Shown here: in pieces, positions 48,501 to 60,410 of the stretch
How the letters are laid out: each line of letters opens with the position of its first letter
Position numbering within the stretch: position 1 is the stretch's first letter
Assembly (NCBI RefSeq): GCF_001625305.1
Contig: NW_017804464.1
Span: 2,579,048 to 2,643,047 of the forward strand
Origin: Branchiostoma belcheri
Lineage: Eukaryota > Chordata > Leptocardii > Amphioxiformes > Branchiostomatidae
Direction: 5' to 3'
DNA: 64,000 bases
Notes under the pieces: model-generated
Seen by the model: only the letters and a program-made list of their open reading frames with translations
Databases searched by the model: none
What the model was told of the DNA's origin: nothing
Position numbers and translations under genes: made by a program

Positions 48501-51500
48501 GATCTAATGATTCACTTAAAGATTTTATAGCGATAAGAGTTTTATTTGTTATTTAGGCCATGTTGATTTGATTATATGGATGACATCCTCCGGGAGCCCC
48601 AAAACTGATGCGCGCGTGCGAATAAAAAAAAAAGGTTTGCAAAAAAAAAGTTCTTTTCATTATGAAATCTACGTGATCATGAGGGTTGAGCAAATAGCAC
48701 AGAATATGGTTTGGCGAATAATCTAGTCTTCAAGTTCATTTCTTTACAATTTTGTCTTTTTTCGTTTGATTTTGGCATTCTACGGCATTGGTATAGTTTT
48801 TATTAATTTTTTTTGTAACTTATGGTATATTTTTGCTCATTTTGCAACTGTTTTGTACGATTTACAGTATGGTTGAAAACTTTTTTTTTTTTTGGAAACG
48901 GCCGAAAATTCATGCGCGCGCGGATGTCATCCATATAATCAAATCAACATGGCCTTAGTTGTAATTAATAATTGTTTGTAGTTGTACACTGCACGGAAAA
49001 TTGTGAGGTAAAGTGGCCATGCATGAGTGAATGAATACATAGTTTAACTGCTGGAAAAGGTTGATGAATGTTTTTCTTTACTCCGTGCAGATGTGACCAC
49101 TCCAGCTGTGCTGTTGGAGACAAGATCTACGTGTTTGGAGGCTGTGCAGGGGACAACGTGTGGCTGAATGACCTGCATATCTTTGACACAGGTTTGGCAC
49201 AGAAATACTTTAAAAAGAAGGTTATTGGGGTTTTCAACAATTTGGAAGAATTTGTCTTGCTCAGGGCTGTAACGGTCCGTCATTGCCTTCATCTAGATGG
49301 CTGTGAAATTTTTGATGGGAGACTATGTTGTGTGGGAGACTATGCGGCCTAACTCTTGAAGGCATGGTTCGATGTTCATGATTTTTGTTAGACAGGTTAC
49401 AGTTGGGGAGACAACGGTGAAGTTCAAAAATGGGCCTCATGGGGGTCCCTTTATCACTCCAGTGGAGAATCTGTACATAGCTGTTCATGATTTTTGGTAG
49501 GCAAGTTACTGTTGGGGATACCAAGGTCAAGTTAAAAAATGGACCTCGTTACAACACTGAGGAAGGTAGCTAAGTACTGAAACATTGACAGATGTATATG
49601 ATACATTTAAAGATGATGATGTTTGAAATATATACTTCAAGTAAATCCAAATGTACTCATAATAAAATCTTTGCCCCTCTCCTTGTAGCCACCCTGACAT
49701 GGACCTCTCCCATGATAAAAGGCGAGGCACCCCCAGCACGGGGCTGTCACACGTTTGTGTCACATCATGATAAGGTCAGTATTCATGGTTAATATTGATA
49801 TCCATGATTAATATTTCCCAAGTTTCAAGGAGGAGGGCATCGTACAAGCCTTGTAGGCTTCTTTCCTCCTCCTGCACACTTTTTTTTCCTTTGTTTTTCA
49901 TATTTGTTGATTAATGTTCATCTTTTCATTTGTGCAAATAAATAAATCAAAATGAAAAAAAAATTACAAGGTGAACAGTGAACACTAGGCCTCAATCCAC
50001 TGTACATTCCTACACTGCAAGACTAGTATCCTTTAGTATTAGCTGAAGAATTGAAATCATGCACTGGAAACTGAAGCTATATGCAGTGTTGTGATTACGG
50101 TAAAGCTGTCCTTGGTGCTGATCTCTGTGTTGGAAAATAAAAAGTTATCCATTTGTGGTACATGGTAAGAATGATGCCTAGTAGAGCTGATTTAACATTT
50201 TCTTTACACTGTATAAGTGAACAATTTGTGCTGTGCACAGAATGGCCATTTATAACTGAGAATTGTTTTAATTTTTTCAGGACATCTACGTGTTCGGTGG
50301 ATCAAATGACTCCAACATTGAAAACATGTCGTTCAACGACCTTTACAAACTCAGCCTAGGTAAGTTCAATACTTCTTCATCATTTTAATTTTTCTGTGGC
50401 AGATGATGTAGAAAAAAGGTTGAACAAGAACTGTTGCAACAAAGTTTGAGAAGAATAATTGCTGGACAAAAAAAGCCTCTGTGACATGTGCTAAATGGGT
50501 TTTACATACATAACAAGGACCCAGGAAGTAATCAGATACATACAGTAACCTAATTATAAATTATGACAAATCTCTGATTGATCAATTGATTGATTGATTG
50601 ATTGACTGATTGGTTGATTGTTTCTGACTCTTGTGTCTTGTTTTTGTCCTGTAGGAAGGCTGAAGTGGAAACACCCCCTCTACAGCGGGATTCCTCCAGA
50701 GCGAAGATACAGTCACACAAGCTTCATCCTCCACAGTCATGTATGTAGATCACATAGAGATATATACATTTTGTACATGTGTAGATGATTTTATCAATAC
50801 TAGAGCTTCCCTGCAATACAGAAATCTTTGTGTCTTCTACAGTCGTTTTTTTTCAGTCAGACAATTCACCTTCTTTGGATGATAACTAACAGTTGAAGAT
50901 TGGCTTTTGAATTTTTATGCTTCCAATACTTGAAATTGTAATCAACTGACATAAAAATGTGCCTAAATTTCATGATAACAGATTTCTAGGTAATCTAAAT
51001 TTGAATTTGGTAGTGAGACAGCAAGAAGCAGTAGTTGACAAATCATAACACACCACTTCCCCGCAGATGTACGTGATTGGTGGAATTAATGAGCAGCGGG
51101 AGTTTAACGATGTCCATATCCTGAAACTCATCAACCCGTCAGACAGGCAGCCAGGTGAGCTACAAAAGACTTTTTACCTGTAGCCTGGTGTCTTAAATTC
51201 ATGTTCTTTCTTACTTCTTGATGTCATAATCACAGAGAAATTTTAATTGTCGTTCATTGTCGTTCTAGAATCTGTGTAGTTACCAATTGCCCTTAGACTC
51301 ACTGGGTGGGTCCAAATAAATAAGGTCAATGGCCTGGACCAGATGGCTGTCACCATGGTAACTGGTGTTGTAGCAGAAACCCTGTGGTGTTGTGTTACAT
51401 TAGTAAGTGTCAGGACAGAGTTTGAGGGGCTGGTTATGTATTTGAGTAAGAATGAACAGAGCACTTGTCATGCCCCATGTGGTGATGTATTAAATTCTTT

Positions 51501-52938
51501 GCAAATGTTACCTTTCTAGTTTAAACTGTTACTTCCATTGAAATTGTCTCAATACACATTCAATGATATAATGCTTGTATTGTTTACAGTGATGAAGTCA
51601 GTTCTGGAGGATTTTGGAGTCCACAATGAGAACGTTGGGTAAGAATAGATTTTTTTTATTGATTATTTTTCCTTGAACTGTTGTAAAAAAAAGTCTCTTC
51701 TTTTGGCTATTACATTTCCAAGAGGCCTAGAAAGTGTCAATTGTTCTTTAACCACAGTCTCTTTGGTATTAGCTACACTCCCACCAGGACGCCGCAGCCT
51801 CGATATGAGCTGTCGGACCCCCCAGCCGTCACCTCACCTCGATCCAGACTGCCCCAGAGTCTTCCTGTGAGTTTCTGTTCAACACTGACTCCTTCAACTC
51901 TTACACATAGACTGTCATAGTGTTTAAAACTGTTTGCTGAATGTACATATGTATACAGACAGATGTGTTGAAGTTATGATCAAGATATTTTGACTCTTAT
52001 AACAAGTGCACATTTTGTAACATCTTTAAACTGTAGTACTTTAAACAGGGACTGGGGTCGTCACTACCTGAAACTTGTATATGAATGTCTCTTGTCACGT
52101 GATGATCCCATCAAGTCACGTGACATTAGAGAATTAACTCCAAGACGAGATCTTAACCTGGTTGAAGAGGAGACTGAGTGCGTCTCAAAAGCTCCCCAGT
52201 GTAGCTGAACTTTAGTTGTGTGTTTTGGTATAAATGTCAAAATCTTTAAACTTTTTCAGAAATACATGCAAATATGTAGTAATTTTTTTACATAGTATTA
52301 CAATCACAAACCTTCAAACATGAATGTCTCATCTGTGATTTTCAGAGTCATGAATCCCCAGACTTTGGTGAGGCGAGAGCATCAGCCATCAAACTGATCC
52401 AGGATGCCTTCAGTATTCTGGAGGACAAGTTCAAGCAGCTAGAAGTGTAAGCTTAGGATACTTGAATTTACATGACAATGCATTGCACTTATCTGTCAGC
52501 TTTTTCTGTCATTTTCTATAATACAATGTCAGTAGATTTATGGGAAAGTTTACCTTCATTTCTGACTTCTTTGTGATCCCCAGTGAGAGAGCTGCCCTGA
52601 GCACAGCCCGTCAGGCATTTGCCAAGGAGAAGGAAGAGTACAAGACAACCTACGGCCGTCAGCAAAAGGTAAGAACACTGAGCAATTTTCTTCATCTTAC
52701 TACACCAGAAAGAAAAGTAAACCATTGTTCCAACAGTGTAAAAACCTGAGTTTACTAAATTCATGGTTGTCCCTCCAGCCTGCAGCCTTCATCAGATAGA
52801 ATGACCTGTCACTTTTGACACGCGATGTGGCAGTCACATTTTACCTGTCTCAATAGGCTGGGAAGTTTTGATGACAAGTTATTTTCTAATCCTAAGAAAG
52901 TAGTGTTTAATTTACAACTGAGGCTAATCTCTTTCTCG

Positions 52939-52972
<34 letters not shown>

Positions 52973-54127
52973 ACAGGAGCTGCGTGACATGCTGGAAAAC
53001 CACAAGTCACAGAACGAGGAGTGGCTCCGTCAGAGGAAGCAGGAGAATGACGCAGACAGGAAGAACATCGCGAAAGAGAAGGTGACCTTGAAGATCCGAT
53101 ATTTGTCTGAAGTTGATAGATTCCAGAGTCCATTTGACTAGGAGCAAAATTAATATCTTTTACTTTTGATGCACGATTGGAAGGAGATACAAGATTGGTG
53201 GACTGTCATAATGCTTCTTCATTTAATTTACCGTATCAATTGTATTGATGGTTTACAAAAATGTACATCTGAACATCATGGCTGTGATGCACATCATACA
53301 CTTCACAGGACACAGCCACACACCCAGCTGTCTGAAGATAGACATGCAGGCCTCAGCTAAATAGAGCACATTTGTGAGCTTCCTGACCTTTTCTGTGCTT
53401 GCTTAGGTGGTGGGATTTTGGCATGCATTAGCCTTGATTGGTTTTCCTTTACTGCCCACGATCATGATAATGATCATTGTTGCATACTCATTTTCATCTG
53501 TCAGTGAAATGAGGAAAATCGTGTAAAGTGCCTTTCCCAATGGCACAATGTTGGTGACTTGAGACGCAAACCTGGGACCTCTTGGTTCTGAGCAGAATGC
53601 TCTGCCATTACACCACTCATGTTACATTAGACAAAATGGTGATGGCTGTAGGTGGGAATCCTGGCAGCACGCCTTTGCAAAAAAAAAACTTTTTACTTCC
53701 TCCTCACCAGAACAATCATGGTGATCATGAAGATCTACATCTGATGTAAGTTTTGTTGTTGGACTGGTGGTATGCTATCCTCACTGTATCCGGTTCCAAC
53801 AGGGTGATAAAGTGTTGGGAATTTGCTAAACTGGTTGAAGGCTGATCATAATTATAAGGTTCAGAAAGGTTCTTTTTGGCCCTTTTCCCACTGGGATAAA
53901 ATTGTCCGGATCAAACCAAATAGATTTACTTTGATCCGGCTTTGATCTGGACAATTTTATCCTAGTGCAAAAAGGGCCTTAGTCAACATCTGAAAATTGT
54001 AACATTCTTCTCCCCTCTCCAGGCCCAGCTGGCAGAAGAACGGGCACGGATTCTGGCTGAACAGGACAGCCTGTCAGACAAGTCCAGGAAACTGGTGTCT
54101 GTCATGCAGCAGTTCAAGACTGTCTGA
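45523..54127 (+). CDS. kelch-repeat protein with C-terminal coiled coil
   Basis: Model of 18 exons: 45523-45584, 45848-45917, 46523-46592, 46784-46862, 47022-47110, 47624-47770, 48240-48291, 49091-49191, 49689-49774, 50281-50359, 50655-50740, 51067-51154, 51590-51638, 51773-51866, 52346-52446, 52584-52668, 52977-53081, 54023-54127. All junctions are in phase; the sum is 1548 nt, giving 515 aa. Residues about 20-345 form a six-bladed kelch propeller (GFLFGGST, LYLFGGK, IYVFGGIY, IYVFGGCA, IYVFGGSN, MYVIGGIN, with spaced W/PxxR elements). A Pro/Ser-rich linker follows (about 350-395). The last about 110 residues are a charged, heptad-like coiled coil (EDKFKQLEVERAAL.., KEKEEYKTTYGRQQKELRDM, AEERARILAEQD). 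The propeller resembles RABEPK-type kelch proteins, but RABEPK lacks this coiled coil, so no symbol is assigned. The role is probably a protein-interaction scaffold (inference). Confidence 0.92.
46105..46471. mobile_element. PIF/Harbinger-type MITE, family H2
   Basis: A 367-bp element. The ends GGCCACACCAATTTAATTTG and its reverse complement form TIRs of about 38 bp (continuing TTGGTTCTCGGATT), flanked by TTA (46102-46104 and 46472-46474). Internal sequence is unrelated to family H1. Located in a kelch-gene intron. Confidence 0.88.
47119..47236. repeat. (ACTC)n microsatellite beside a splice donor
   Basis: About 115 bp of CACT/ACTC tetramers with one frame slip near 47175. It starts within about 10 bp of the donor of kelch exon 5 (47110/47111). 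Confidence 0.95.
48556..48954 (+). mobile_element. PIF/Harbinger-type MITE, family H1 copy 2
   Basis: A 399-bp element with ends GGCCATGTTGATTTGATTAT and its reverse complement, flanked by TTA (48553-48555 and 48955-48957). It is the inverted copy of 12004-12423. Subterminal GATGCGCGCGTGCG and CATGCGCGCGCGG blocks are conserved. Located in the kelch-gene intron before the 49091 exon. Confidence 0.9.
51316..51525 (+). repeat. dispersed repeat family B, copy 3 (diverged)
   Basis: Begins AATAAGGTCAATGGCCTGGACCAGA and ends TTTGCAAATGTTACCTTTCTAGTTT like copy 2, with a divergent centre. Located in a kelch-gene intron. Confidence 0.6.
53487..53619 (-). repeat. tRNA-derived SINE, copy 3
   Basis: Minus-strand TGGTGTAATGGCAGAGCATT (A-box-like) and CCCAGGTTTGCGTC (decayed B-box), with the GCCATTGGGAAAGG body. 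Most diverged of the four copies. Located in the last kelch intron. Confidence 0.7.
53876..53980. repeat. fold-back element (about 105 bp)
   Basis: GGCCCTTTTCCCACTGGGATAAAATTGTCCGGATCAAA pairs with TTTGATCTGGACAATTTTATCCTAGTGCAAAAAGGGCC across a short spacer that itself holds a TTTGATCCGG echo. Located in the last kelch intron. Confidence 0.8.
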
Positions 54128-55316
54128 AGCAGCGTTTCTTATCATGAGACTCTGTCTTCGCCGGAGATGTAGAAACTCATAGAAGAGTTGAACTATTTAT
54201 TTCTTGCACTTTTGAGTTTCTAATGTATTGTAACATACATGCACAAAGTAGTTATTTCTGAAGGTTGAAATTTTTTAAAAATATTTTTAACTTAGACATA
54301 TTTAGAGCTGGTCTTCCAACTGATCTCTGCTCACATACTATAATAAGGCATATATGCCCTAATGGACATGGAACAAACATATACACAGGGAAAGGGTATC
54401 CTTTTATCACTTACTGGTTGCTTTAAACGTTTTGTGTGGAACCGAATTTGTCCTGGTAAGTTTAAGAGTGTGGTGTTCCAAAAATTAATAGACTACAGAA
54501 TGTTGCATACATAATATAATCTTCAAGTAAAGCTGAACTTGTTGTTCTTAAAACTGCCAGTAAACTACCCTACTCTGGAGGCTACTTTCAGCAGGCAGTT
54601 TCTTTGACTATCCCAAAGAAATAATAAGAAAAGTTTAGATATATAGAATGTATATTTAATGTGTTCATAGTGAAGCTAGAGATTTTATTACCTCCAGTTT
54701 TGTAAATATAACATTTGACAGTATTAGTGTCCTGAGGACTTTCCTATTGTGTGTATGTGTGTTTGTACCAGTAGCAATGTTGTCAGAAAGCTTTACCACA
54801 AAAATGTTGCAAGTCAGGAAGATGTTGAAAGTCAGGAATAAGCTACGTGGTTAAAATTATAGCTTACAGCAATACAATAGAAGAGTGTGATGTATAGTGT
54901 ATATTTATACTGTTGACAAGATGCCTCCCAATGATCTAACATGCCATTCCTTTCTGGATTTTGGGTCCAAACCCATTGAACCACTGTCATTAACAAACAG
55001 TAACTACATGTATCTAATGGCATTTATAATTGCTATACAAGTTCAAGTGTGAAAGGATATTTTATTTTTTGTTCATCAAAGTACCATTTCTAAGTTATGT
55101 CATATCTAACGTGCATACATATTGGCATGTCATATGCATTTAGGGTACAACTTGGTCAATACTAGCTTGTGATAGTCAGCTAAACCAAAGACAAATGTGT
55201 TACCACCAGTTGTATTCATATTACATGTGTGTACATTACTACAGTAAAGTCTGCAATTGAAGTTGGGGTGTTCAGGCATCGCTGTAAACTTTTATTCTGT
55301 GTGCTGTGAGATCATA

Positions 55317-55322
55317 AATAAA
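55317..55322 (+). terminator. poly(A) signal of the kelch gene
   Basis: AATAAA in CATAAATAAATATAG, followed within about 25 bp by a T/GT-rich stretch (GGTTTGATGTCTTTATTTT). It predicts a 3' untranslated region of about 1.2 kb. Confidence 0.6.
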
Positions 55323-55496
55323 TATAGTCTTTCATGACATAACTGGTTTGATGTCTTTATTTTATTATGATCAAGAAATTCTGATGAAAAAAGAAATATA
55401 GTGAGAATCAAAGTCCAGCAACAAATGTGATGATATGTTCTTGTTGAAAGTTCCACAGTGATTCCCTAATTATCCTTTAGCTAGTAAATGTCACTA

Positions 55497-55668
55497 GGTC
55501 ACATTTCCAAACCGGGGCCAGGCTGGGCTGTTTCGATTAACGAATAATCAACAATTTATATCAAGAATATACGCAAAAGTTAATATTTTTTTTTGTGGTT
55601 TGTTGTCTTCCATATCATACTTTATACTCCATAAGACTGCAGGCCGGGCCCAGGTTGAAAATGTGACC
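55497..55668. mobile_element. short TIR element between convergent gene ends
   Basis: GGTCACATTTCCAAACCGGGGCC..and GGCCGGGCCCAGGTTGAAAATGTGACC form imperfect inverted ends of about 28 bp around an AT-rich core. It lies between the 3' ends of the kelch gene and SLC35A3. Target duplication not clear. Confidence 0.65.
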
Positions 55669-55979
55669 CCAGCATAAGATGAGATACTGCAAAATAAATA
55701 CTTCTGATAGAAAAGACTGCTATGCTGTTATTGTGAAAAACAGGGCCGCTACATACTTTGGCTATATTCTACAACACTGCTTGCTCTTTGACACAGACTG
55801 TACTGTACAGCTACAGGTCTTAACTACAACTGACAACAATAATTACACCTTTTAAAAATACCTAAAATACATCTTTCAACAGCAATGCTACTAAGTCTAT
55901 GTACAACATCTGCACATGTACAGTATTATTTATATTTGGTAGATAATGTTAACAGCTCCAAATATACATATACATGACA

Positions 55980-55985
55980 TTTATT
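55980..55985 (-). terminator. candidate poly(A) signal of SLC35A3
   Basis: AATAAA on the minus strand, about 970 bp past the SLC35A3 stop codon. It is roughly 660 bp from the oppositely oriented kelch poly(A) signal. Confidence 0.4.
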
Positions 55986-56955
55986 TAGTATTGACAAAAA
56001 ACAATACTAATAAAAAAAGAATTTGGCAAGTAAAACAGTTTTCAAAGCAACACTGTAGCAACATTAGCTCCCTTCCTGTATAAAAGATAATGGTTAAAAA
56101 CACAAAATTACAACAGCAATCTAAAAGCTTTCCAGCACTATATATTCTTGACCACTTTTGCATATTAGTAATCTCAAACTTAGTGAGCTCTTTATGTTTT
56201 TTCTCTGTCTCATAACAGACCTTTATGTTAACTCTTTAATGGCCTTGACTGAAAAATTTTGCCTAAAAACATCAAATTTTCAAAAAGCACAGCCCATTGT
56301 TTCTGGGCACCTCTAGGGCCTCCTTGATACTCCACAATAACATCTTTACCTGAATTGGTTTTCCTTCTATCTCTAATTATCTACATTGTAAAAAAAAAAT
56401 CTAGCCTTCTCCAAGTATATTGCACTGTCTGCTGTTTTCTGTTTGTGCAAAAGGGAAACAAAATCAAATTTTAATACACATATACTTGTGTAACAAGCAA
56501 ACAATCCAACAACTGCATATAGCAATATCATAGAGTGAATAAATATAGAACCAAAAGATATACATACTGTATCAGTAAACTGTGTACTTTTATGTTTCTT
56601 TGCAAGAGAAGTTAATTCTACACCAAAAATGGCTAAATTGGGGATTATAGTAAAGAAAACTGACAAAAATAAACTCCTGGTCCAGTGATAAGGAAGGTTG
56701 GCAACAATGTACTTATTTTAGTACTACACGTAGTACCTTTCTGACTTGCACAAGTCAGAGATGTTGAGTATGTACACTCTAGCCTCTGACCTCAAACTGA
56801 CCAGTATTGTTGCAGTCATGTAACTTGCATAGGTGACCTTGACTTGACATACTGATAAAGGTCACAGGGTAGGCTAGAAGAATTATGTCTTTTCAAACTC
56901 TGACTTTCCTGAATCCAATGCTGAATGTTCCCTCTCCAGGTAGGTACGTTCTCTG

Positions 56956-59900
56956 TTATTGCTGTGACTCCTTGGCTATCAAGGGAATGATGGGGGCGAT
57001 GCTGACCTTGACCTCTCTGCTGTACAGGAAGGTCGCGCAAATCACTATTGAAGCTCCAATGAAGAAGTGACTGAAGATAAAGAAAAAAGTGGCATACAGT
57101 TATAATGTAATAGTAAGCTCAATATTACAATTTGAAAATCATGTACAGTACAACCAAATCATTTCCAGGGCCAATTCCCCCTGCTACATGTATGAGCTAC
57201 ATGTAAAACTTCAAAATGATTCTGGGTCCTCTAGGCAAGGACTACCTGTGACCTTTGCCCTCTGACCCTTCACCTTTGACCCACCTGGATGGCCTGAAGT
57301 CATCCAGGATGTAGTATGACATCACAGTGGACAGGATGATGGACAGGGATGTGGCAAACCCTTTCAGGATGTTGTCAGCATATTTTATCACTGCTGCTAT
57401 CACCAACCCCCCAAAAGCCTGCAACATAGAAATACATATAGTGGACTGTATGTTGATTTGTGCATGAGAAATACTAGCGCACAGTTTAGTTGCTTCCCCT
57501 AGGATTTAATAGCTAAATATCATGACATTTTGAAAAAATGACACGGAAAAGTCCTTTTTTGGCTACAGAAATTGAAAAAAAAAAATCTGATGGCATTATT
57601 CAAGTTTGTATTTTTGACAAGAGACTCTGACACGTTGGTGAAGGTTAGACATCCAGGTAATAAGATACGCCAAAAAACAGTTACTCAAGCAACTGGATAT
57701 TTTGAAAACGGTTAGACGAAATAGTGGGACATAAACTCTGACTGATTAACACACTGGGCTAGTGTTACCTTGCCTGTGAGTTGGCCAAACCAATGACGTG
57801 AATAATCTCACCTGTAATGACACAACTGTCCATGTTATACTGTTGTATCCCTGCAGAAAGCCCAGCTCCACCACTAGTTCATAGTCAGACATCACCACTG
57901 CAAACAACCCAAATATGGCACCAAACAGGCCTGAAACATGACAGACAACAGTAAAATATTGAACGTGATTCCAACACAAGTGTTACACAGAGATCAAATT
58001 TTCAACGACCACTGTTGCCTTCATCAGGATGATTAATGACAAATCAATTCAACTCACGAAACTTAAGACACGTGACCTTATTCGCTCGAGACTTTATGGG
58101 CAACAGTCTTCATAACACAAAAATGCTCATGGCAGTACTTCAAATAGAAATACAAATTGGGAGTTTTGTTCTACATACAATGTATTAGTGTCAACATTTT
58201 TTGTTGTTTGGAGTGTACACACTTGTCTAGAAAAACCTGTCATTGGGACACCACACCTCTAAGTTGCCTTTCCCAAGGGCACAAGATTGGTGGCATAGCA
58301 GGTTTCGAACTCAGGACCTCTTGGTTCCGAGCCGAACACTCTGTAGTTACGCCACACAACAGATTTCCAACAGTTCTAGTATTTTTCCACATCTAGAATG
58401 ACTGACTCACCTAGCTGTATATTCCTGACCCAAAGGGACGGCCTGGAACCCTTGAGGATTTTTTCAAAGTAGACTCCAGCAAAAGCACTGGTGCAGCAGG
58501 CAGTCAGCACAGATAACAGTCCCACCACCTGGCTGCCCAGGGAGTGGGTCTTACTAGCTTCTGGCTTGGCCTCTGCTGGCATCTAGGAATGAAATTTACG
58601 GATGTTGGTGTGAAATTTACATGTGGCAAATGTGCAAAGACTTTTGTATAATCACCAAAATTTTTACTTACTGTAACAGCTAGTTAAAACCTGCAATTAT
58701 AATCATATATGGCCTCCTTCGGTCAATACTGACCATGGTAAAAACGTATTAATTTTTTTATATCGGCCCTACAGCTTTGAATATGACTGAGCAGTCATGT
58801 ACAACAATGACAGTGTTTATTATCATAACCATCCCAATATATAGAGCACATTGCAGAATTTCTGATATGTATGTAGTGTCTTATGTGTTTTCCTACAATG
58901 TAAATATACTAGACCAGACCAACTGAGTTGAATTCTGGTGAAAAAGATTATCTATCTTGTAAGTACGGTAAGCCTTTTTCTTTAGACTTTTGACAGATTT
59001 TTGAAGTTGTTCTTGTGTTTTTACTGACCTGCACTAGTGCCACACCTGTCATGAGCAGCACCAGTGCCACCCATTTGGATGTCTCCAGTCTCCTGCCCAG
59101 CATGGCTACACTGAACAGGGCTGTGGTCAGGATCTTTAGCTGATAGGTCACCTAGTAACAACAGAATATGGGAATATGTATCTCATCAACACACACTGAT
59201 AAAGCACTGAGCAAGCCACGATGATTAAAGAAAACAATTCCCTACAGTAGCATATGCAGGTTGGGTGAGTGACAACAGTAGTATTCTCAACTCCATAGCC
59301 AAGAAACAAGGTCCTTCACCGCCCAACTCCATGCTTTGTTAGTTTACTTCTTGGGATGATTTGATAGTAGAGCTGTGTACCTAAACAAATTTTAGGTATA
59401 GGTACACAGGTTTAGGTACAGGTCCGGGTATGAAACTGTACTTGAACAATTTGACAAATAAACATGGTCTTCTGGACTTCTTCAATAATGAGATATACAT
59501 ATTGACATAAGGGTACACTTACTTGATAGGTTGCAGCGTCCAGGTTGGACAGTGCCACATACAGCAGGTTGTTCTGTAGGGTGTACAGGACAGATGGCAC
59601 GGCCAGTTTGAGGGTCTCCAGGGGTTTTCCCACCAGCTCCTGACGTAAGGTAGACCCCAGGCGAGATATACTCATACCTACAGTCAAAAAATGTCACATC
59701 AGGAAGGTCAGAGAATATCCAGCAACAACTTACTGCAGTATATATTGCTCATGGAAAACTACAATTCTGCTAGAAAAAACCTAATAGTATGTTTCAAGTA
59801 GATAAAAACTCAAGCAATGAATCACCATGTCCTAAAACATGTCTGTTTGTACGTTTTCTCCATCACAGAGAAGAGGGGAGAAGTCGAATTTATGGATATT

Positions 59901-60410
59901 GAGTCGTTCGCCAGGGAAATGTATGTTTTATAGAAATGTGCGTGGCCTACAGCTATTGATTACATCATTATGACGTCATAATTATAATAATTTGCTTAAA
60001 TTATCATCTTCAATTAGGTACTTCAAGATCCATACTAGCTCTAAGTGGTATTTTTCATAACTCCCAAAAATTCATCAGTCTTGTCCTGTTACAGTAACAG
60101 GGCAAGTGTTGCTAGTCCCTATAGTGCAAGGGATACACTGTAGCTTCAACAAGCCATGATTCTTTTTTCTGTGGGTATGAGTGTCAATACAATACAATAC
60201 ATGTATAACGTTACATGTACTAGTACCCTGTTCAAAGAAGACCAGCACCACACAGGCAGCTATCTTCATGACTTCAGCCACCACCACCGCGGTAGATGAC
60301 AGGTACCGTGGTCCCCTCGTCTCGGCGGTCCGCGAGTACCGCATGGTCAGGACCAGCGACGTCGTCTGGAGAATCAGCACCCCCAGGGACAGGTACTTCA
60401 GCGAAACCAT
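56956..60410 (-). CDS. SLC35A3: UDP-GlcNAc-type nucleotide-sugar transporter
   Basis: Model of 7 coding exons: 60410-60227, 59677-59523, 59151-59029, 58582-58411, 57930-57812, 57418-57285, 57070-56956. All are in phase; the sum is 1002 nt, giving 333 aa (human SLC35A3 is about 325). Conserved blocks in order: [99 protein letters not shown] and [19 protein letters not shown]. This is a Golgi membrane antiporter of the SLC35A family, predicted to have ten helices and to exchange UDP-N-acetylglucosamine for UMP; substrate is assigned by similarity. A CTGCAG/GTAAGC donor at 61114 on this strand and the AATAG acceptor at 60420 imply a 5' noncoding exon, placing the start near 61.2-61.4 kb, head-to-head with ATPAF1. 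The tail ends AKESQQ. Confidence 0.95.
58230..58360 (-). repeat. tRNA-derived SINE, copy 4
   Basis: Minus-strand GTGTGGCGTAACTACAGAGTG (A-box-like) and CCTGAGTTCGAAACC (B-box-like), with a CCACCAATCTTGTGCCCTTGG body. Located in the SLC35A3 intron between the 58411 donor and the 57930 acceptor. Confidence 0.75.
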
